DNA of 64,000 bases from Tigriopus japonicus (lineage: Eukaryota; Arthropoda; Copepoda; Harpacticoida; Harpacticidae). Location: the NCBI GenBank assembly GCA_010645155.1, contig JAAGOF010000243.1, positions 749,942 through 813,941 of the forward strand. The letters run 5' to 3'. Shown here one piece after another: positions 50,400-61,986 of the stretch; within the stretch, counting starts at the first letter, position 1, and every line of letters begins with the position of its first letter. The position numbers and the translations under genes were made by a program. The notes under the pieces were generated by a model, which searched no databases, was not told the origin of the DNA, and was given only the letters and a program-made list of their open reading frames with translations.

Positions 50400-51338
50400 T
50401 TAATATCCCCCATTGCTGGAGCCGCCACCGCCTCCACGGAATCCGCGATCACCTCCGCCATAGCCGCCCTCACCACGGCCCTCGCGACCTCCACCGTAAC
50501 CTCGGTCGCCCCCGCCACCACCATATCCTCCACGGCCTCCACCACCACCAAAGCGGTCGCCACCATAGCCTCGGCCTCCACCGCCATATCCACGGTCTCC
50601 GCCACTGCCATAACGGTCACGGCCGCCACCGCCATATCCGCGATCGCCACCACCGCCGCTATATCCACGGTCGCCACCGCCATATCCACGGTCACGTCCA
50701 CCGCCATAGCCGCGGTCACGGTCATAGCCGCCTCCGCCGCTTCCACGGTCACCGTAGCGGTCACCGCCGCCACCGCCATATCGACCTCCGCCGCCACCAC
50801 CAAATCCTAGAAAGACGAATGAAAAAAAGATGCGCGTTAGCTCTATGTTTCGACGGGCTAAACCGCGGGAGGAGGGTCAAATCAGTCGATCATGGGAGGT
50901 CCAATCAAAGTGTCTCGTCTCAATTCAATTGGATCAAGAGGTTTCAAACGGGGGTAAAAGGCTGTCATCAAGCATAACAGAATGATTAAGTGTTAGTGGG
51001 GTAGGACACACTCCTCGACTGATACCTCCTCCTCCTCCGCGTGGTCTTCGACCGCGGTCCCCACCTCCTCGGCGATCGCCACGGCCTCCGCCACCCCCAC
51101 CTCCTCCGCCGCCACCTCCGCCGGTGGCTTTGTCGACCTTGATTTCTTGGCCGTCAATGGTGGTTCCATTCAAGTCCGTGATGGCCGCATCAGCCTCGGA
51201 CTCCTGGCTCATCGTGACGAAGGCATATCCCTTGGTGGTGATATGGATCTCCTCGACGGTGCCCACCTTCTGGAAGGGCTCTTCAAGCACGGATTTGGGG
51301 CAGTTACGGGACACGCCGTACACGAATAGCTTGGCCAT
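50400..51338 (-). CDS. RRM and glycine-rich RNA-binding protein
   Basis: A single-RRM, Gly-rich RNA-binding protein of the hnRNP/CIRBP-like kind, expected in nuclear and stress-granule RNA handling. Two exons, 51338-51026 and 50806-50400 (GTATCA donor, TTTCTAG acceptor, phase 1), give 239 residues. The RRM is residues 1-72, with RNP2 LFVYGV and RNP1 KGYAFVTM. Then comes a run of 13 Gly, RGG boxes (RGDRRGGGDRGRR) and a long tail of GGGGDRGYGG-type repeats with alternating Arg and Tyr, typical of phase-separating domains. The tail ends in SSNGGY. The strong base bias also makes long antisense open frames, which are not genes. The orthologue name is not certain. Confidence 0.9.
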
Positions 51339-52304
51339 GATGATGACAGAGCGTTCGACAAGTCAGTCTTGCAATCGATTACCACAATGGGTGGGGAACA
51401 GACTCAGAAGAAGGGGACAAGACACGAACGAACGAGGAAAAGGTCGACAAATCAACCTTCCTCGAAAATGTTTCCCTGGATTCCCGATGCCCAAATCTTG
51501 GATTATACCAACTCTACCACCAGACCAAGTGAGTGCATTCAGTTCAGTTCTGAGGGAATGAGTCCTACACTCGGCAGAACGAGGAGGCAGTACGAGAAGC
51601 CCAACGATCTCCCTGCCTTTGCCACTGGTACAACAAGAAGACTCTGCTCTCTTCTGCGCAGTTGGTGCCAATCATGCCAATGCCGGCAATCCCAACGAGC
51701 CTCGACTGCGAGAGCATCGACATTCGACACAAGTCACCGGCTTTCCTCTCAACAAAATCCGAACGGCTCTAGCCAGCCACTCCAGACTACAACGAATACA
51801 ACACTTCCTACTAGCCAAGGAGACGTGGAGGCTGAGCCGGTACCTCTCCAGGATCAACATCCTCGTCGCATTGATTTGCGGGGCTGACACCGTCCTGGTT
51901 CGATTTAAAGCTCTGGCCGCGGTAGCCCGTATCTTGGAGGTTTTCTACTGCCTTCACGGATGTTTTCTCCCAGAGATGTAACGAGATGATCTCTGCCTGA
52001 CTGAGGCTAGAGACCGGCGGTTCATCGACCACGAGGCGAACCGAAAGAAAGGTGACTGCGGGCTTTTCGCGGCAGGGTAGCCCGTGTCGTTGAGTGGTAG
52101 GAATCGTTCCAAGCCCAACCATTCTCTTAATTCCGTTCGATTGCACTTTTCAGCTTGAGGAAACGATGATGATGTGCGCAAACCGAAACCAACCTCGTTG
52201 ACGTGGTATGGCCCCTGGATGTCTTCCGATCTGGGAGATGAGCCATACCGTCATAGATATGGACAAAATATTGACAGGAGGAGCAAAGATTATCTGAACT
52301 AAAC
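51339..52304. other. Upstream region of the RRM gene
   Basis: GC-rich for the window, with a 172-codon plus-strand frame (51369-51887) and others that show no family features; this is probably promoter and 5' untranslated sequence of the minus-strand RRM gene. Confidence 0.4.
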
Positions 52305-52577
52305 TTAAACTTAAACCTAACCTAACCTAACCTAACCTAACCTACCTTACCCTACCTAAGCCTAACCTAACCTAACCTAAACATACCTAAAAATATAGAA
52401 AAACAAACAACATTTACTGAAAAACGTTTCAAACAAAAACCCTCGTGGAGGCGCGACCCCTAACTCACTATTTAGTAAGCACGAGTGCTAGCTCTGAGCC
52501 ACCATGATCTGCAGTCACACAGAGGGGTATTTGTGGTTTATTTAGTGCTGCAGATGAGTCGCCTCCCAGATCGGAAG
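52223..52577. repeat. 15-bp inverted repeat around the telomere-like tract
   Basis: CTTCCGATCTGGGAG at 52223-52237 and its exact reverse complement at 52563-52577 bracket the CCTAA tract. Nearby GACGTGG words (52200 and 52599) add to the resemblance, suggesting the termini of an inserted element. Confidence 0.5.
52305..52391. repeat. Interstitial telomere-like (CCTAA)n tract
   Basis: About 16 copies of CCTAA with variants (CCTTA, CCTAC, CCTAAG, CATACCTAA), the complement of TTAGG, the canonical arthropod telomere repeat. The tract is short and degenerate, so it is an internal relic rather than a chromosome end. Confidence 0.85.
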
Positions 52578-54479
52578 TTAGTTAGGGCCGATAGTTGACG
52601 TGGCCATGGTTTAGCGGTTGTGCGATGGTGTTTCAACAGGATTGTCGTTGTCAAAGCATGGAAAGCTTGGGTAAAATTAGTTCGATGCAAGAAATTTAGA
52701 GGAAATTATAGGGCTGCTTTTAGGGAAAATTAAGTTTTTTTTTTTAAGGAAATACTCTTTCTGGTGGGTAATCAAGTCATCCAAATTGGGGAAAACACTG
52801 CCAATTATTTTTTGTGTTTAGGTAAGCTAATAATATATAAAGGATCTCTTTAAATGATTCTCTGTTGTTATCCGTAGCTCATTCGCTTTAGTGAAGAAGG
52901 AAATATTCTTACACGTACACGTACACTTGATTGCGATCATTGCATGTGCAAGTGATAATGGATACGGAAATAGCATTTCAACTGAGTCATGTTTAGCAGC
53001 TGACAAATCCGGTTGTTACTAGAGGGCTAAATGGAGAGAAAAGACACTCTCACTCAGCCGCTTGAATGGAAAATTGCTTTGGCTTTGGTGGCCCGGAGTT
53101 GGGCAGAGCACCTCAAAGTGCTCTAAACAGAAGAGTGGCTCGACTGCCCAGGCAGAAATTTTCAATTTTTGAGCTGATTTTGTAGACAAACGGGTCACAA
53201 AAATAACTTCTTTTACAAGGCAAGCCCATTGTCATCCCAACACCCAAAGCACATTAAAACATGAAATAAGTTTGTTAACTTCGAATTTGGGAATGTCAGA
53301 AATGTTATTATTGAGAGGTTGTGTTAGCCTGAGATTACTCTATGCCTGGTTAAACACTTTGACTTCGTAAGATAGATATGTATAGATACGATTTTTTTTT
53401 CATTTTTGTGGGACAATAGGTGGAAAATGGTTTTGTAAATCAGCCCAAAGTTTCCAAGGAATAGAAATTCCAAGAAATTCCAAAATATTAATTAAGTTTG
53501 ATTAGAGCAGAGCCATGTCCTATTTTCTGTCTTAGTAGTAAAATAAGATTTGTCTCATGTAAATTTGTAGTTTTGACTTTGTTACCCTCAAATCTTGACA
53601 GGGAATAAACAAGAGGTGAAGTTGTTTAAGACAGGGCTAGACATATTGCAAATGTTTGATTATTAGTAGGCCTCAGAAAATAATTTTATTTTGCTGTGGA
53701 GCAGAAATCCCATAAGTTTAATAATGTAAGATCAGGTAATGGTTTTCTTCAGCTAGCCTTACCCTCAAAACGTCTTAGATTTCTTCTCCACAGCAAAATT
53801 AGATAATTTTCCAGGGCCTATAGATCACAATCATCCTTTTCTTCAAAGACTGGATTGTCCCAACCCTGGGAGTGTGTCCAATTTGACTATGACCAGAGTC
53901 AAGTTCATTCTCAGTGACAAGACTTGAAGGAGGAGAGCTTGTTGATGTTAATCTGTCCATGTTAACCCCAGAATCATCCGACAAAATCATAGGGAAAGTT
54001 GACTGAGCCTGTCCAATCTATGCATATCTATGCTTCTAAATACAACTGGACAGCCTTAGAGGAGTATAGAGAGGCCATTGTCGTCATTTTGTCTGCCGTG
54101 TTTGCAGCTGATACTGGCCAAAGTTGCCCATAAGTTGCGTGAAAAAGCAAATATTTCTGAAGAATAACATAAAAACTTGCCCATGCAAGTGGAAGATCAT
54201 AGTACAAACGTCGGTGCGAGACACTTGTTTGGGCAAGTTTCAACTAGTCGCTGATGATAAGTGGCCCTTGCTGCCCACGATGAAATTCCACGACCGGCCT
54301 GCTCTAGTATCTCCACTCTATAGACCTCTATGTGGACAACGGTCCAGGTTGACCAAATGTTGCAAGAGTCCTAAATGTCAAATGGTTAGAAAGTTTTGAT
54401 TGGCACTCTTGAATTAATATTTGAATGTACCCACTGGGTAAAAATTATTTTCCGAATTTTAATAATTTGACCCATAGTC
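52578..54479. other. Gene-free, AT-rich, old repeats
   Basis: No family-like ORF. The part at about 53870-54240 is related to 17240-17480, partly in the opposite orientation (shared words include ATGATCTTCCACTTG and TCCAATTTGAC), so both are pieces of a rearranged dispersed repeat. Confidence 0.45.
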
Positions 54480-54482
54480 ATG

Positions 54483-56085
54483 TTGGCTCAGTTACAAGTA
54501 GTGATGGGACGAGACGGTATTTCCAATACATGAGACCAACTGATGCCGGTCTCAATTAATACATCTCAGAAGCTGGCATCAATACTGTATCAAGTCTTAC
54601 GGACGAAATGACAGCTACAAAAGGTGTCCGCCACCGATTGAACCTATTCGTATTTAACAATTTTGTTAAAGCGTGTAATCGAAATCTAACTCTCTTTTGA
54701 GGTATTTCCAATATGCATGGAGACCATGACCTTTATTGACGCCGTATCAAATAGCTTTTTGACTGATATTGTCCGTTTCAATGGGGAATACTTAAGGTTG
54801 CTTCAAGTGAGCGTTTTAAATCTTACCGCTAGCGGTAAAACAGGGCCGTTGGCTGTGCTGAGTTGGCCAGCCCATTTTGGCGAATCCAAGTTTTTCGCAT
54901 TTAAGCGTCCATTTGATGATTCTAGGTCTCTGGAGACGATGGATATTTCACGTGAAGATGCCTAGGCTGGATTTGGGTCAACAATACGCAAAAATTATTT
55001 GCTAGAAAATGAAATATAAAAAATCATAATTACCAAAAAGAAACATAAAAAACTATTTCATTTCTTTGTATGGGCAACATATCAAAGAAATAAATTTTAT
55101 CCTTTGGAATCCACTGAACAATTTAGCATCTTTGAATTTTTATCTGGATCAATGTCAAGTCCACTTTTTGCAACAACGCTAGGCTTGCTTAATTGCTTTT
55201 AATTCAATTACCCTAAAAATAAATTTTGCGTATTATTGACCCAAATCCTGCCTGGGCATCTTTATGTGAAGTATCAATCGTCTCCAGGGACCTAGAATCA
55301 TCAAATGGACGCTTAAATGCGAAAAACTTGGATTCGCCAAAATGGGCTGGCCAACTCAGCACAGCCAACGGCCCTGTTTTACCGCTAGCGGTAAGATTTA
55401 AAACGCTCACTTGAAGCAACCTTAAGTATTCCCCATATGGTTCCTTTGATATTAAAATCTTAGTTGCTAGTCACACTTCTTAGCCAGGTTGACTAGAATG
55501 TGGTAATAATGTCGTGATTTGCCACCTAAATTTCATTTGCCACCTGATTTCAATGTTGATGGGCTTTAGCAAATGGAAATTTCAAATAATAACTGCACTA
55601 ACGAGTTAAATAAAATCTTGCATTCTACATAATAACATAAGCAATCGTTAAATGAAATATTCTCCGACAATTTGGAGGATGTAACATAACTTTTTGTGTT
55701 AATGAAAAAGATTTCACGTCACACTTTCAGCGGTTCTTCAGGTATTTTTCTTTAAAATTCTGAAGCCAACATGTTATGTCAAGTTGTGGAATCGACGAGA
55801 TGTTCCTTGATTTGAAATTTATATTGTTTAAGTTTAAAACAACGGCAAAATAAATCTAGATATTTTGTGCCTTCAAACTGAAACCGATCGAACACCAGAG
55901 AAAAAAGCAAAACCCAATTTGAGCAATTTTGGCAACACTTCACATGTCTCACTTGGTCTCAAGTCGGAATCAAGACCAGCGAGACTTTCATTGTATTGGT
56001 CTGGTCTCATACTGTATGATACATTGCTGGTATCAGCCCCATCAGTAGTTACAAGTACATTTCTTGAACTGAGCCCAACTCATTG
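54483..56085. mobile_element. Large inverted structure, probable fold-back element
   Basis: Inner arms 54783-55000 and 55217-55436 are reverse complements with about nine mismatches in 218 bases; the outer 150 bases are identical by eye. The spacer is 216 bases. Further out, 54483-54600 and about 55925-56085 also look like diverged inverted copies (shared GGCTCAGTT, ACAAGTA, TGAGACCA words). Both inner arms contain the same open frame (TASGKTGPLAVLSWPAHFG), interrupted by a stop in the left arm; I do not recognise it. It may be a fold-back transposon or a tail-to-tail duplication kept similar by gene conversion. Confidence 0.65.
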
Positions 56086-58596
56086 ATGGAGCTTGGAACC
56101 ACTGATGGAAAAATCCAATCTTTCAATCTCTCTCACATGAGGTTGCTAGCTTTAGGATTGCCACCATCTCTTATAAAGTACACCATCTTGCCAAATCAAG
56201 AAGCATTTTGCTTTACATAATGACCCTGATCCAAAGTCAAACAAAGCAGTGGTGCCACTTGCATTCTTCTCCACAGGAAAGCATTTTTCCTCAACCCATT
56301 CAACAGAAGATGATGGACTCGGGAGGCTAATTGGTAGACCTAGTTAGGCAACCTATCTTGAAAATGATTGGTGATTGGATTGTTTCCATCACTATTTGGA
56401 ACCCTTTTTGCATTTCGAGTGTAAGGACAAGCACATGAGGTCTATGACGTATTTTTGAATTTGGCGGCATGACTGGGGAAACAGCAAACTGTGTTCATAA
56501 CAAAAGTTTTGCTTAAAGGAGTGACATTTCTCTCCATTTAGCCCTCTAGTTGTTACGAGTTTCCTTGTGCTATGGAACTACTACTAATAGTCTACTACAT
56601 CCACAGACATAAAGGCTACGAGCATCTTGAAATCCAATTCTTAAGAGGAGAAATTTGAGACCAAATCTATCTATTTAACCGTGTTTTTAAAAGGTTTTAA
56701 ACCATTGTAAAAAAGAAAGGTGGCAATCAAATTTCGGTCCTGGAAAAAGGTGAGTGGATGTGAATAACTCAGTATTTCAACCGTTCATCGACACAGGGAG
56801 AGGGCACCTTTAAAATGGGGACAATTCATGAACCGTCCAATTTCCAATTTGGTTAACACCATACCAAATATCATTTCCAAGGAAAGAGAGACTAATTTAG
56901 GACAGATTTGATGTTAATTCTATTCTTATTTTACGCAAATAGTTTGAATTGTAATTGTGTAAAGAATTGTAACAAAACTTTCATGTCAGAGAGTATTTGC
57001 AGATACCAATGGTCAAAGATATAGATTTGGAGTCGACAACCGGTGGGCCCAAGGGTGGTCATTTGTGGGCCCAGGCGCTATGGGGAAAGTCCAAAATAGT
57101 GAAAATAGAGCCATCCATAGTACTGTGCTCGTGGGTTCAAAGCTCTTTGATCGTTTATTTGTTGGCCCCTTGACCTACCTGGATAACTTGGAAAATTGGC
57201 TACAAGAGAAAATAGGGTACAGTGGAAGATTGGGAACAGGGGAAAATTGGGTAAAGTGGAAAATTGGGTTCAGCGAAAAACCGGGTATGGGTACAACGGA
57301 AAGGTGGGCAAAACAAAAACGGAAAGTTAAAAAATCCGATTGTTGGAAAGCTACTATTTCATACTTAGTCAAAGGTCAAAACGGTTTGCAATAATATGCT
57401 TTGTTCCTAAAAAATTGGAAAATTACTTTCAATTCAGAATGCAACTGAAAAATGCGAATTATCTCCAGAAACGGATTCAAGCCTGAGAAGCACAAACAAA
57501 GAATGGGAAGATCTTATTTGCATATAAGCTTGAAAATTTGTAAACTCATTCTGAGTTCTGTTAAAGCTGATTAGATTCCCCTAAAGAATGCACTAGATGG
57601 CGCACTTTATGACTGAACACTTAGATAACACTAGATAAGGGTAAAGAAGCTCACATGAGCCTCTGTAGATAAGGGGTTCTTGATTATTTTTTTACCCAGG
57701 ACCCCCTGTAAGCTATTTTGAGAACTCATCTCCCCTCTGAACAAATCCAGGTCCCTCAATTTCCAAAACCACCATCTTAGGCTGTAGCTTGTCCATTCCA
57801 TGTCTTTTCAGCTCCTATGTATGAAAAATTTAGAATGTATAGACTAGTGATGCATTCGCTTTTTGGTTCAAAGACTTGAATAAACCTTTCAAATGAATTG
57901 GATTGATCCAAAAAGTTATTAAAAATGGAATTTTTAATGATAGGGGGTTTGAGAATTATAATCTGAGCTTTAAGAAAAAATCAAACTTAATATTCTCTGT
58001 GCTTCGTAATTTAAAAAGTTGTGAAATGCACAAAAATATTATTTTATTTGAAACACTTTCCTTCCCCTATTTTGATCATTAATTTTCTTTTTTCACCCAC
58101 ATCTTTACTTCATCTTAAAATGTGTTTTTATATTTAATCTTAAGATGATGTAATCCAGTCGTAATTCAGAATATGGATTTAACAGGATTAAAAATGAACT
58201 TAGTTCCTATGTAAACTACAAAATAAAAATTAATCTTCACGAACATTGAAAACTGAAATTGTAACACAGCAAATTTGATTTCCTGTTCAACCTAGCCGAG
58301 GTTTGGTACATAAATCACTCTCTTTTACCGGTCTTTTTAGGGGTCAACAATTTGCACAGTACACTCACCAAGAGCTACAGTCGAGACGCCGCTGTTGGCA
58401 TAACAAAGAAAGTAGAGCAAACGCAGAAGGGACGCCACAAGGGCAGAACATCCTGACATCACTCCGCTTTAGACCTACTATCCGTCTCTGAGAGGGAGTT
58501 TTCGTCGCATTCCTAACAATATCAAACTATCTACGGCCCACAGACATGCCTTTTAAAGGTTAAAAGCCTCGCGTGTCGCAAATAATCTCCCCAACA
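56086..58596. other. Gene-free region before the SLC38A7-like gene
   Basis: AT-rich with no supportable ORF. About 57185-57310 is a degenerate repeat of GGAAAATTGGGTAAAGT-like words. The last 250 bases should carry the promoter and 5' untranslated sequence of the transporter. Confidence 0.45.
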
Positions 58597-60186
58597 ATGG
58601 GTAGCAGACATCAGGACGTTTGTGCCCGTCTTCAACGCGACGACGGGATTCGAACCTTTCGGGCTTCTCCACACATTACCTATGAGCCTCCGACATTCGA
58701 GGCCTCTCCTTTGCCTCATTCCCCTGTAATGACCTCGGATCGGTTGCCTTTGTTCGATACAGACACTGGATTTGAGCATGAACCGCCATTCCAAGGTCAA
58801 GGCCCTCATTTGGCCGTAACTGGACAGGGGACCCAAGATTCGGATTCTTGGCATTCTGGCATTGACGACGAAGCCAATCAGCCGGATCCTGACATGCAAT
58901 TCATCATGAGTCTTCCACCCAATACGTATAATCCTAATGGGACCAACACGTTCTATACCGTGTTTCTTATTGTCAATGCCGCGTTAGGAGCGGGTCTTCT
59001 GAACTTTCCCAAGGCATTTGATGATGCCGGAGGGGTTGGAGTGGCAGTTAGTGTTCAGGCATTATTGATGTTCTTTATCGTGTTGGCCTTGTTGATCTTG
59101 GCGTTTACAGCAGACCAGAACTTGGCCAACACGATACAAGAAGCTATGGAAGGAGCTGCCGGGATTTGGGGTCGGAGAGTCACATCGCTCATTGTGGTGT
59201 TGTATACATTTGGCACAACCATCACTTTCATCATCATCATTGGCGATCAGTTCGACAGAGGTTTGGCATCCCTGGTGGGACCTGACTTTTGCCACCATTG
59301 GTACATGGATCGCAGATTCACCATGACCTTTTCGTCCGTGCTACTCATCTTACCCATGTGCTACTCGAAACGCATCGATTTCCTACGAATTCCCAGTACT
59401 GTGGGTGTGATTGCCATTTTGTACATTGTGGGTTTGGTGGTGTATGAGTATTTCTTCGGGGATTTTGAACCCGGACCCATCAAAACCAGCCCAACTCAGT
59501 GGACCGACGTCTTTCTCGTGGTACCAGATATCTGCTTTGGTTACCAATGCCATGTGAGTGTCATCCCAATCTACAGCTGCATGAAACACCGGACCCTAAA
59601 ACAATTCTCAATCGCCTCCATCTCGGCTATTATCATTTGCGCCTTTTGCTATACTGTGGCTGCCACCTTTGGCTATTTAACATTCGGATCCTATGTTGAC
59701 GACGATATCCTAATGTCCTACACCGCCTCTAGACCTGAGGTTTTTGTGGCCATTTTTGCCATGGCTTTGAAGACTTTTACTACTTACCCCATTCTACTTT
59801 TTTGTGGCCGAGAAGCCATCAAGTCGCTGGTGTCAGACTTTTACTCCTTGAGTGAACGACAGGAATTCATTCTTCGCGTGTCCTTGGTGACTGTTTGGTT
59901 TTTCCTGTCGTTGATCTTGGCCGTTGTCATTCCGAATATTGGGGATATCATCAAAATACTGGGCAGTTTGGCTGCCGTGTTCATCTTTACTCTGCCCGGA
60001 TTGGGCCTATTCCAATATGCGCATCGCTCAGATCCATCATGCTTCTTGCTCCGTACAAAAGTATTTATGGTGACGTCATTCGTCTTTTCATTTCTGGGGG
60101 CATTTATCTTTGGAGTGGTGTTGACGCAAGGTATTCAGTATAACATGATGGATACGGGACTGGGACCTAAACCACTGTGCTTTTGA
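58597..60186 (+). CDS. SLC38A7-like neutral amino-acid (glutamine) transporter
   Basis: A sodium-coupled amino-acid transporter of the AAAP superfamily; human SLC38A7 exports glutamine and asparagine from lysosomes. Single exon, 529 residues. A roughly 105-residue acidic, Pro-rich cytosolic N-terminus precedes about 11 membrane spans. SLC38A7/8 landmarks: VNAALGAGLLNFPKAFDDAG in span 1, YTFGTTITFIIIIGDQ, YMDRRFTMT, PDICFGYQCHVSVIPIY, YLTFGS, TTYPILLFCGREA and FTLPGLGLFQ. The start is the first ATG; an upstream GTG in frame is not used. AATAAA at 60421-60426. The N-terminus is longer than in vertebrate SLC38A7 (about 50 residues). Confidence 0.92.
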   Translation: MGSRHQDVCARLQRDDGIRTFRASPHITYEPPTFEASPLPHSPVMTSDRLPLFDTDTGFEHEPPFQGQGPHLAVTGQGTQDSDSWHSGIDDEANQPDPDMQFIMSLPPNTYNPNGTNTFYTVFLIVNAALGAGLLNFPKAFDDAGGVGVAVSVQALLMFFIVLALLILAFTADQNLANTIQEAMEGAAGIWGRRVTSLIVVLYTFGTTITFIIIIGDQFDRGLASLVGPDFCHHWYMDRRFTMTFSSVLLILPMCYSKRIDFLRIPSTVGVIAILYIVGLVVYEYFFGDFEPGPIKTSPTQWTDVFLVVPDICFGYQCHVSVIPIYSCMKHRTLKQFSIASISAIIICAFCYTVAATFGYLTFGSYVDDDILMSYTASRPEVFVAIFAMALKTFTTYPILLFCGREAIKSLVSDFYSLSERQEFILRVSLVTVWFFLSLILAVVIPNIGDIIKILGSLAAVFIFTLPGLGLFQYAHRSDPSCFLLRTKVFMVTSFVFSFLGAFIFGVVLTQGIQYNMMDTGLGPKPLCF

Positions 60187-61520
60187 CAGACGAAAATAGA
60201 CTTTGACGAGGACAATTACAACTAGGATGTGATAGGATGATTGCGAACCAAACAGTTCATGTGCAATTGTCAGCTAAAGACTACGCAAATTCTCCTGTAT
60301 TCGTAAAACGCTTACACCCCCAAGTGACTTCTGCTTTTACCAGTGCAAATTTTAAAGCCTCCGTGCCTCTTATTTTGTCAGCCTTCAACATCCAACTACA
60401 CACCAGTAGTAATTAATATGAATAAAAACATTCACTGAGTTTGCTTCGTCTATATTGGAATTACAAAAATACTTTGCCCTCATGTTAAAGAGACGCAACC
60501 ATTTATTTGACACGAAAGATTTTACTGAAGACCAGAGCATGAGCGATAATCCAGTGTTTTCCAACCATGAAGGCAGAAACGATGTGTGTCATGAGGTGAC
60601 GTGGGATCTCTGGAATATTTTAGTTTTCTGGAACTTACAGGCCTCCTCCCCCCGGACTAGTAGGCATTGCGTGTTGCTTTTAAGCTAAATAATTTTTCAC
60701 CTTTTTGCAATTTTGTTGCCTCATGGCTATCCATTATCAAGAGGTTATAATTACAAAGAATAGTACGAAAGCTCTGACATTTTGTACTTCGAAATTTTGC
60801 CAGAACGTTCTTTGCGTGTTTCTAATACAATTTTTTGTTTTCGGAGGTTCAAAGTATAATTCGAAATGAAACGTCTCATTGTAGATCCGTTCATTGAAAT
60901 TTTGTGTAGGTTTGTTTATTAACTGATAATTAATTAGGCCTGCACGGGAGGTTCGAGTGATCTCAAAAATCTAGTTAGCAGATGAAACAAGAGACAAGAG
61001 TATCTGGCTCGTGAGAATTTGGGCAATTCTTTTTTTACAGACTGCCTTATGAAAACATGCACGATTTATTGCTTTAATTCAAAAGTAACAAGTTCCTTGA
61101 AAGGTCCAATGCGATTGAATGGAAACAGGTGTACAACACCACATTATGTTGAAGGTCTTAATGGTTGTGTAGTTTGACGACTCAAATTTGTTTTTATCCA
61201 TCACTTACTTACACTTGAGTGTCTACAATAAAAGTGATCTTTTAAAGCGATGTTTTCATGCAAGCATGAACAAATAAATTTTGCCTATTTTTCCAAACCC
61301 TGATCAAAGGTTTCCAAACTTGCAATCCAACCTTTTCATAGCCTAGAAGTCATAAGGGCGGTCCGTAAAACGAGAAAACCCATAAACTGCCCAAATTTTC
61401 ACAGGCCACCCACCGTTGCCGAACATACCTTTTCTTATGTTTCATCCGCTAGCGATAAGGTTTTTGAGATTACTCGAACCTTTCCTGCATTTCTAATTAT
61501 TATGGCATCAAAAGTCAGTG
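60187..61520. other. 3' region of the transporter gene and intergenic
   Basis: AATAAA at 60421-60426 ends the transporter transcript. Nothing else supportable is seen up to the MITE. Confidence 0.5.
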
Positions 61521-61986
61521 GATCAAACCAAGAACCACTGAATTTCACTGGACTGAGAGGCTAACGAGAGGAATCACGATTTCCACTAGGAACAGTTCAA
61601 TTACGTTCTTCTGCAAATGAGACCTTGCATATGTTGACAAGAATACGTATTTCACTTTTCAGCTCAATCGAACGTCGGAGTCAAAAGTTATGCTCTCTCA
61701 AAGTTCAGTGCAAATCGACCCGAGAATGAATGAACTAGCCCTTTTCTGGTAATTGTTTTACCACAAAAGGGCGAGATCATTCATTCTTTGCTCTCTTCAG
61801 TACATAAGTTTGAGAAGGCATAACTTTTCACTCCGGCCATCGATTGAGCTGAGATTTGAATTACGTCTTCTACTGAATACGAGCCAGGTCTCATTTGCAG
61901 AAGAACGCAATAAAACTAATCCTTCTGGAAATCATAATTCTCACCGCTAGCCTGCCACTCCGGTTTTCAGTGCTTCTTGATCAAAC
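61521..61986. mobile_element. Palindromic MITE, copy C
   Basis: Third copy of the 7915/15291 family. Left end GATCAAACCAAGAACCACTG, right end inverted (AGTGCTTCTTGATCAAAC); centre near 61733-61785 with the CCCTTTT/CCACAAAAGGG hairpin. Shares CTCATTTGCAGAAGAACG and CAGCTCAATCGAACGTCGGA with the others. Confidence 0.8.

Noticed and set aside
50352..50810. Long Ala/Thr/Ser-rich plus-strand ORF
   Set aside because: Antisense shadow of the Gly-rich repeat exon of the RRM gene; the composition comes from GGN codons read backwards.
51369..51887. 172-codon ORF
   Set aside because: No homology signal and it overlaps the RRM promoter/leader region; neighbouring frames are equally open because of GC content.
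54717..54965. ORF with TASGKTGPLAVLSWPAHFG, repeated in inverted orientation at 55213-55419
   Set aside because: Tempting as a gene fragment, but it exists in both arms of an inverted repeat and is broken in one; no family recognised, so kept only as part of the repeat.
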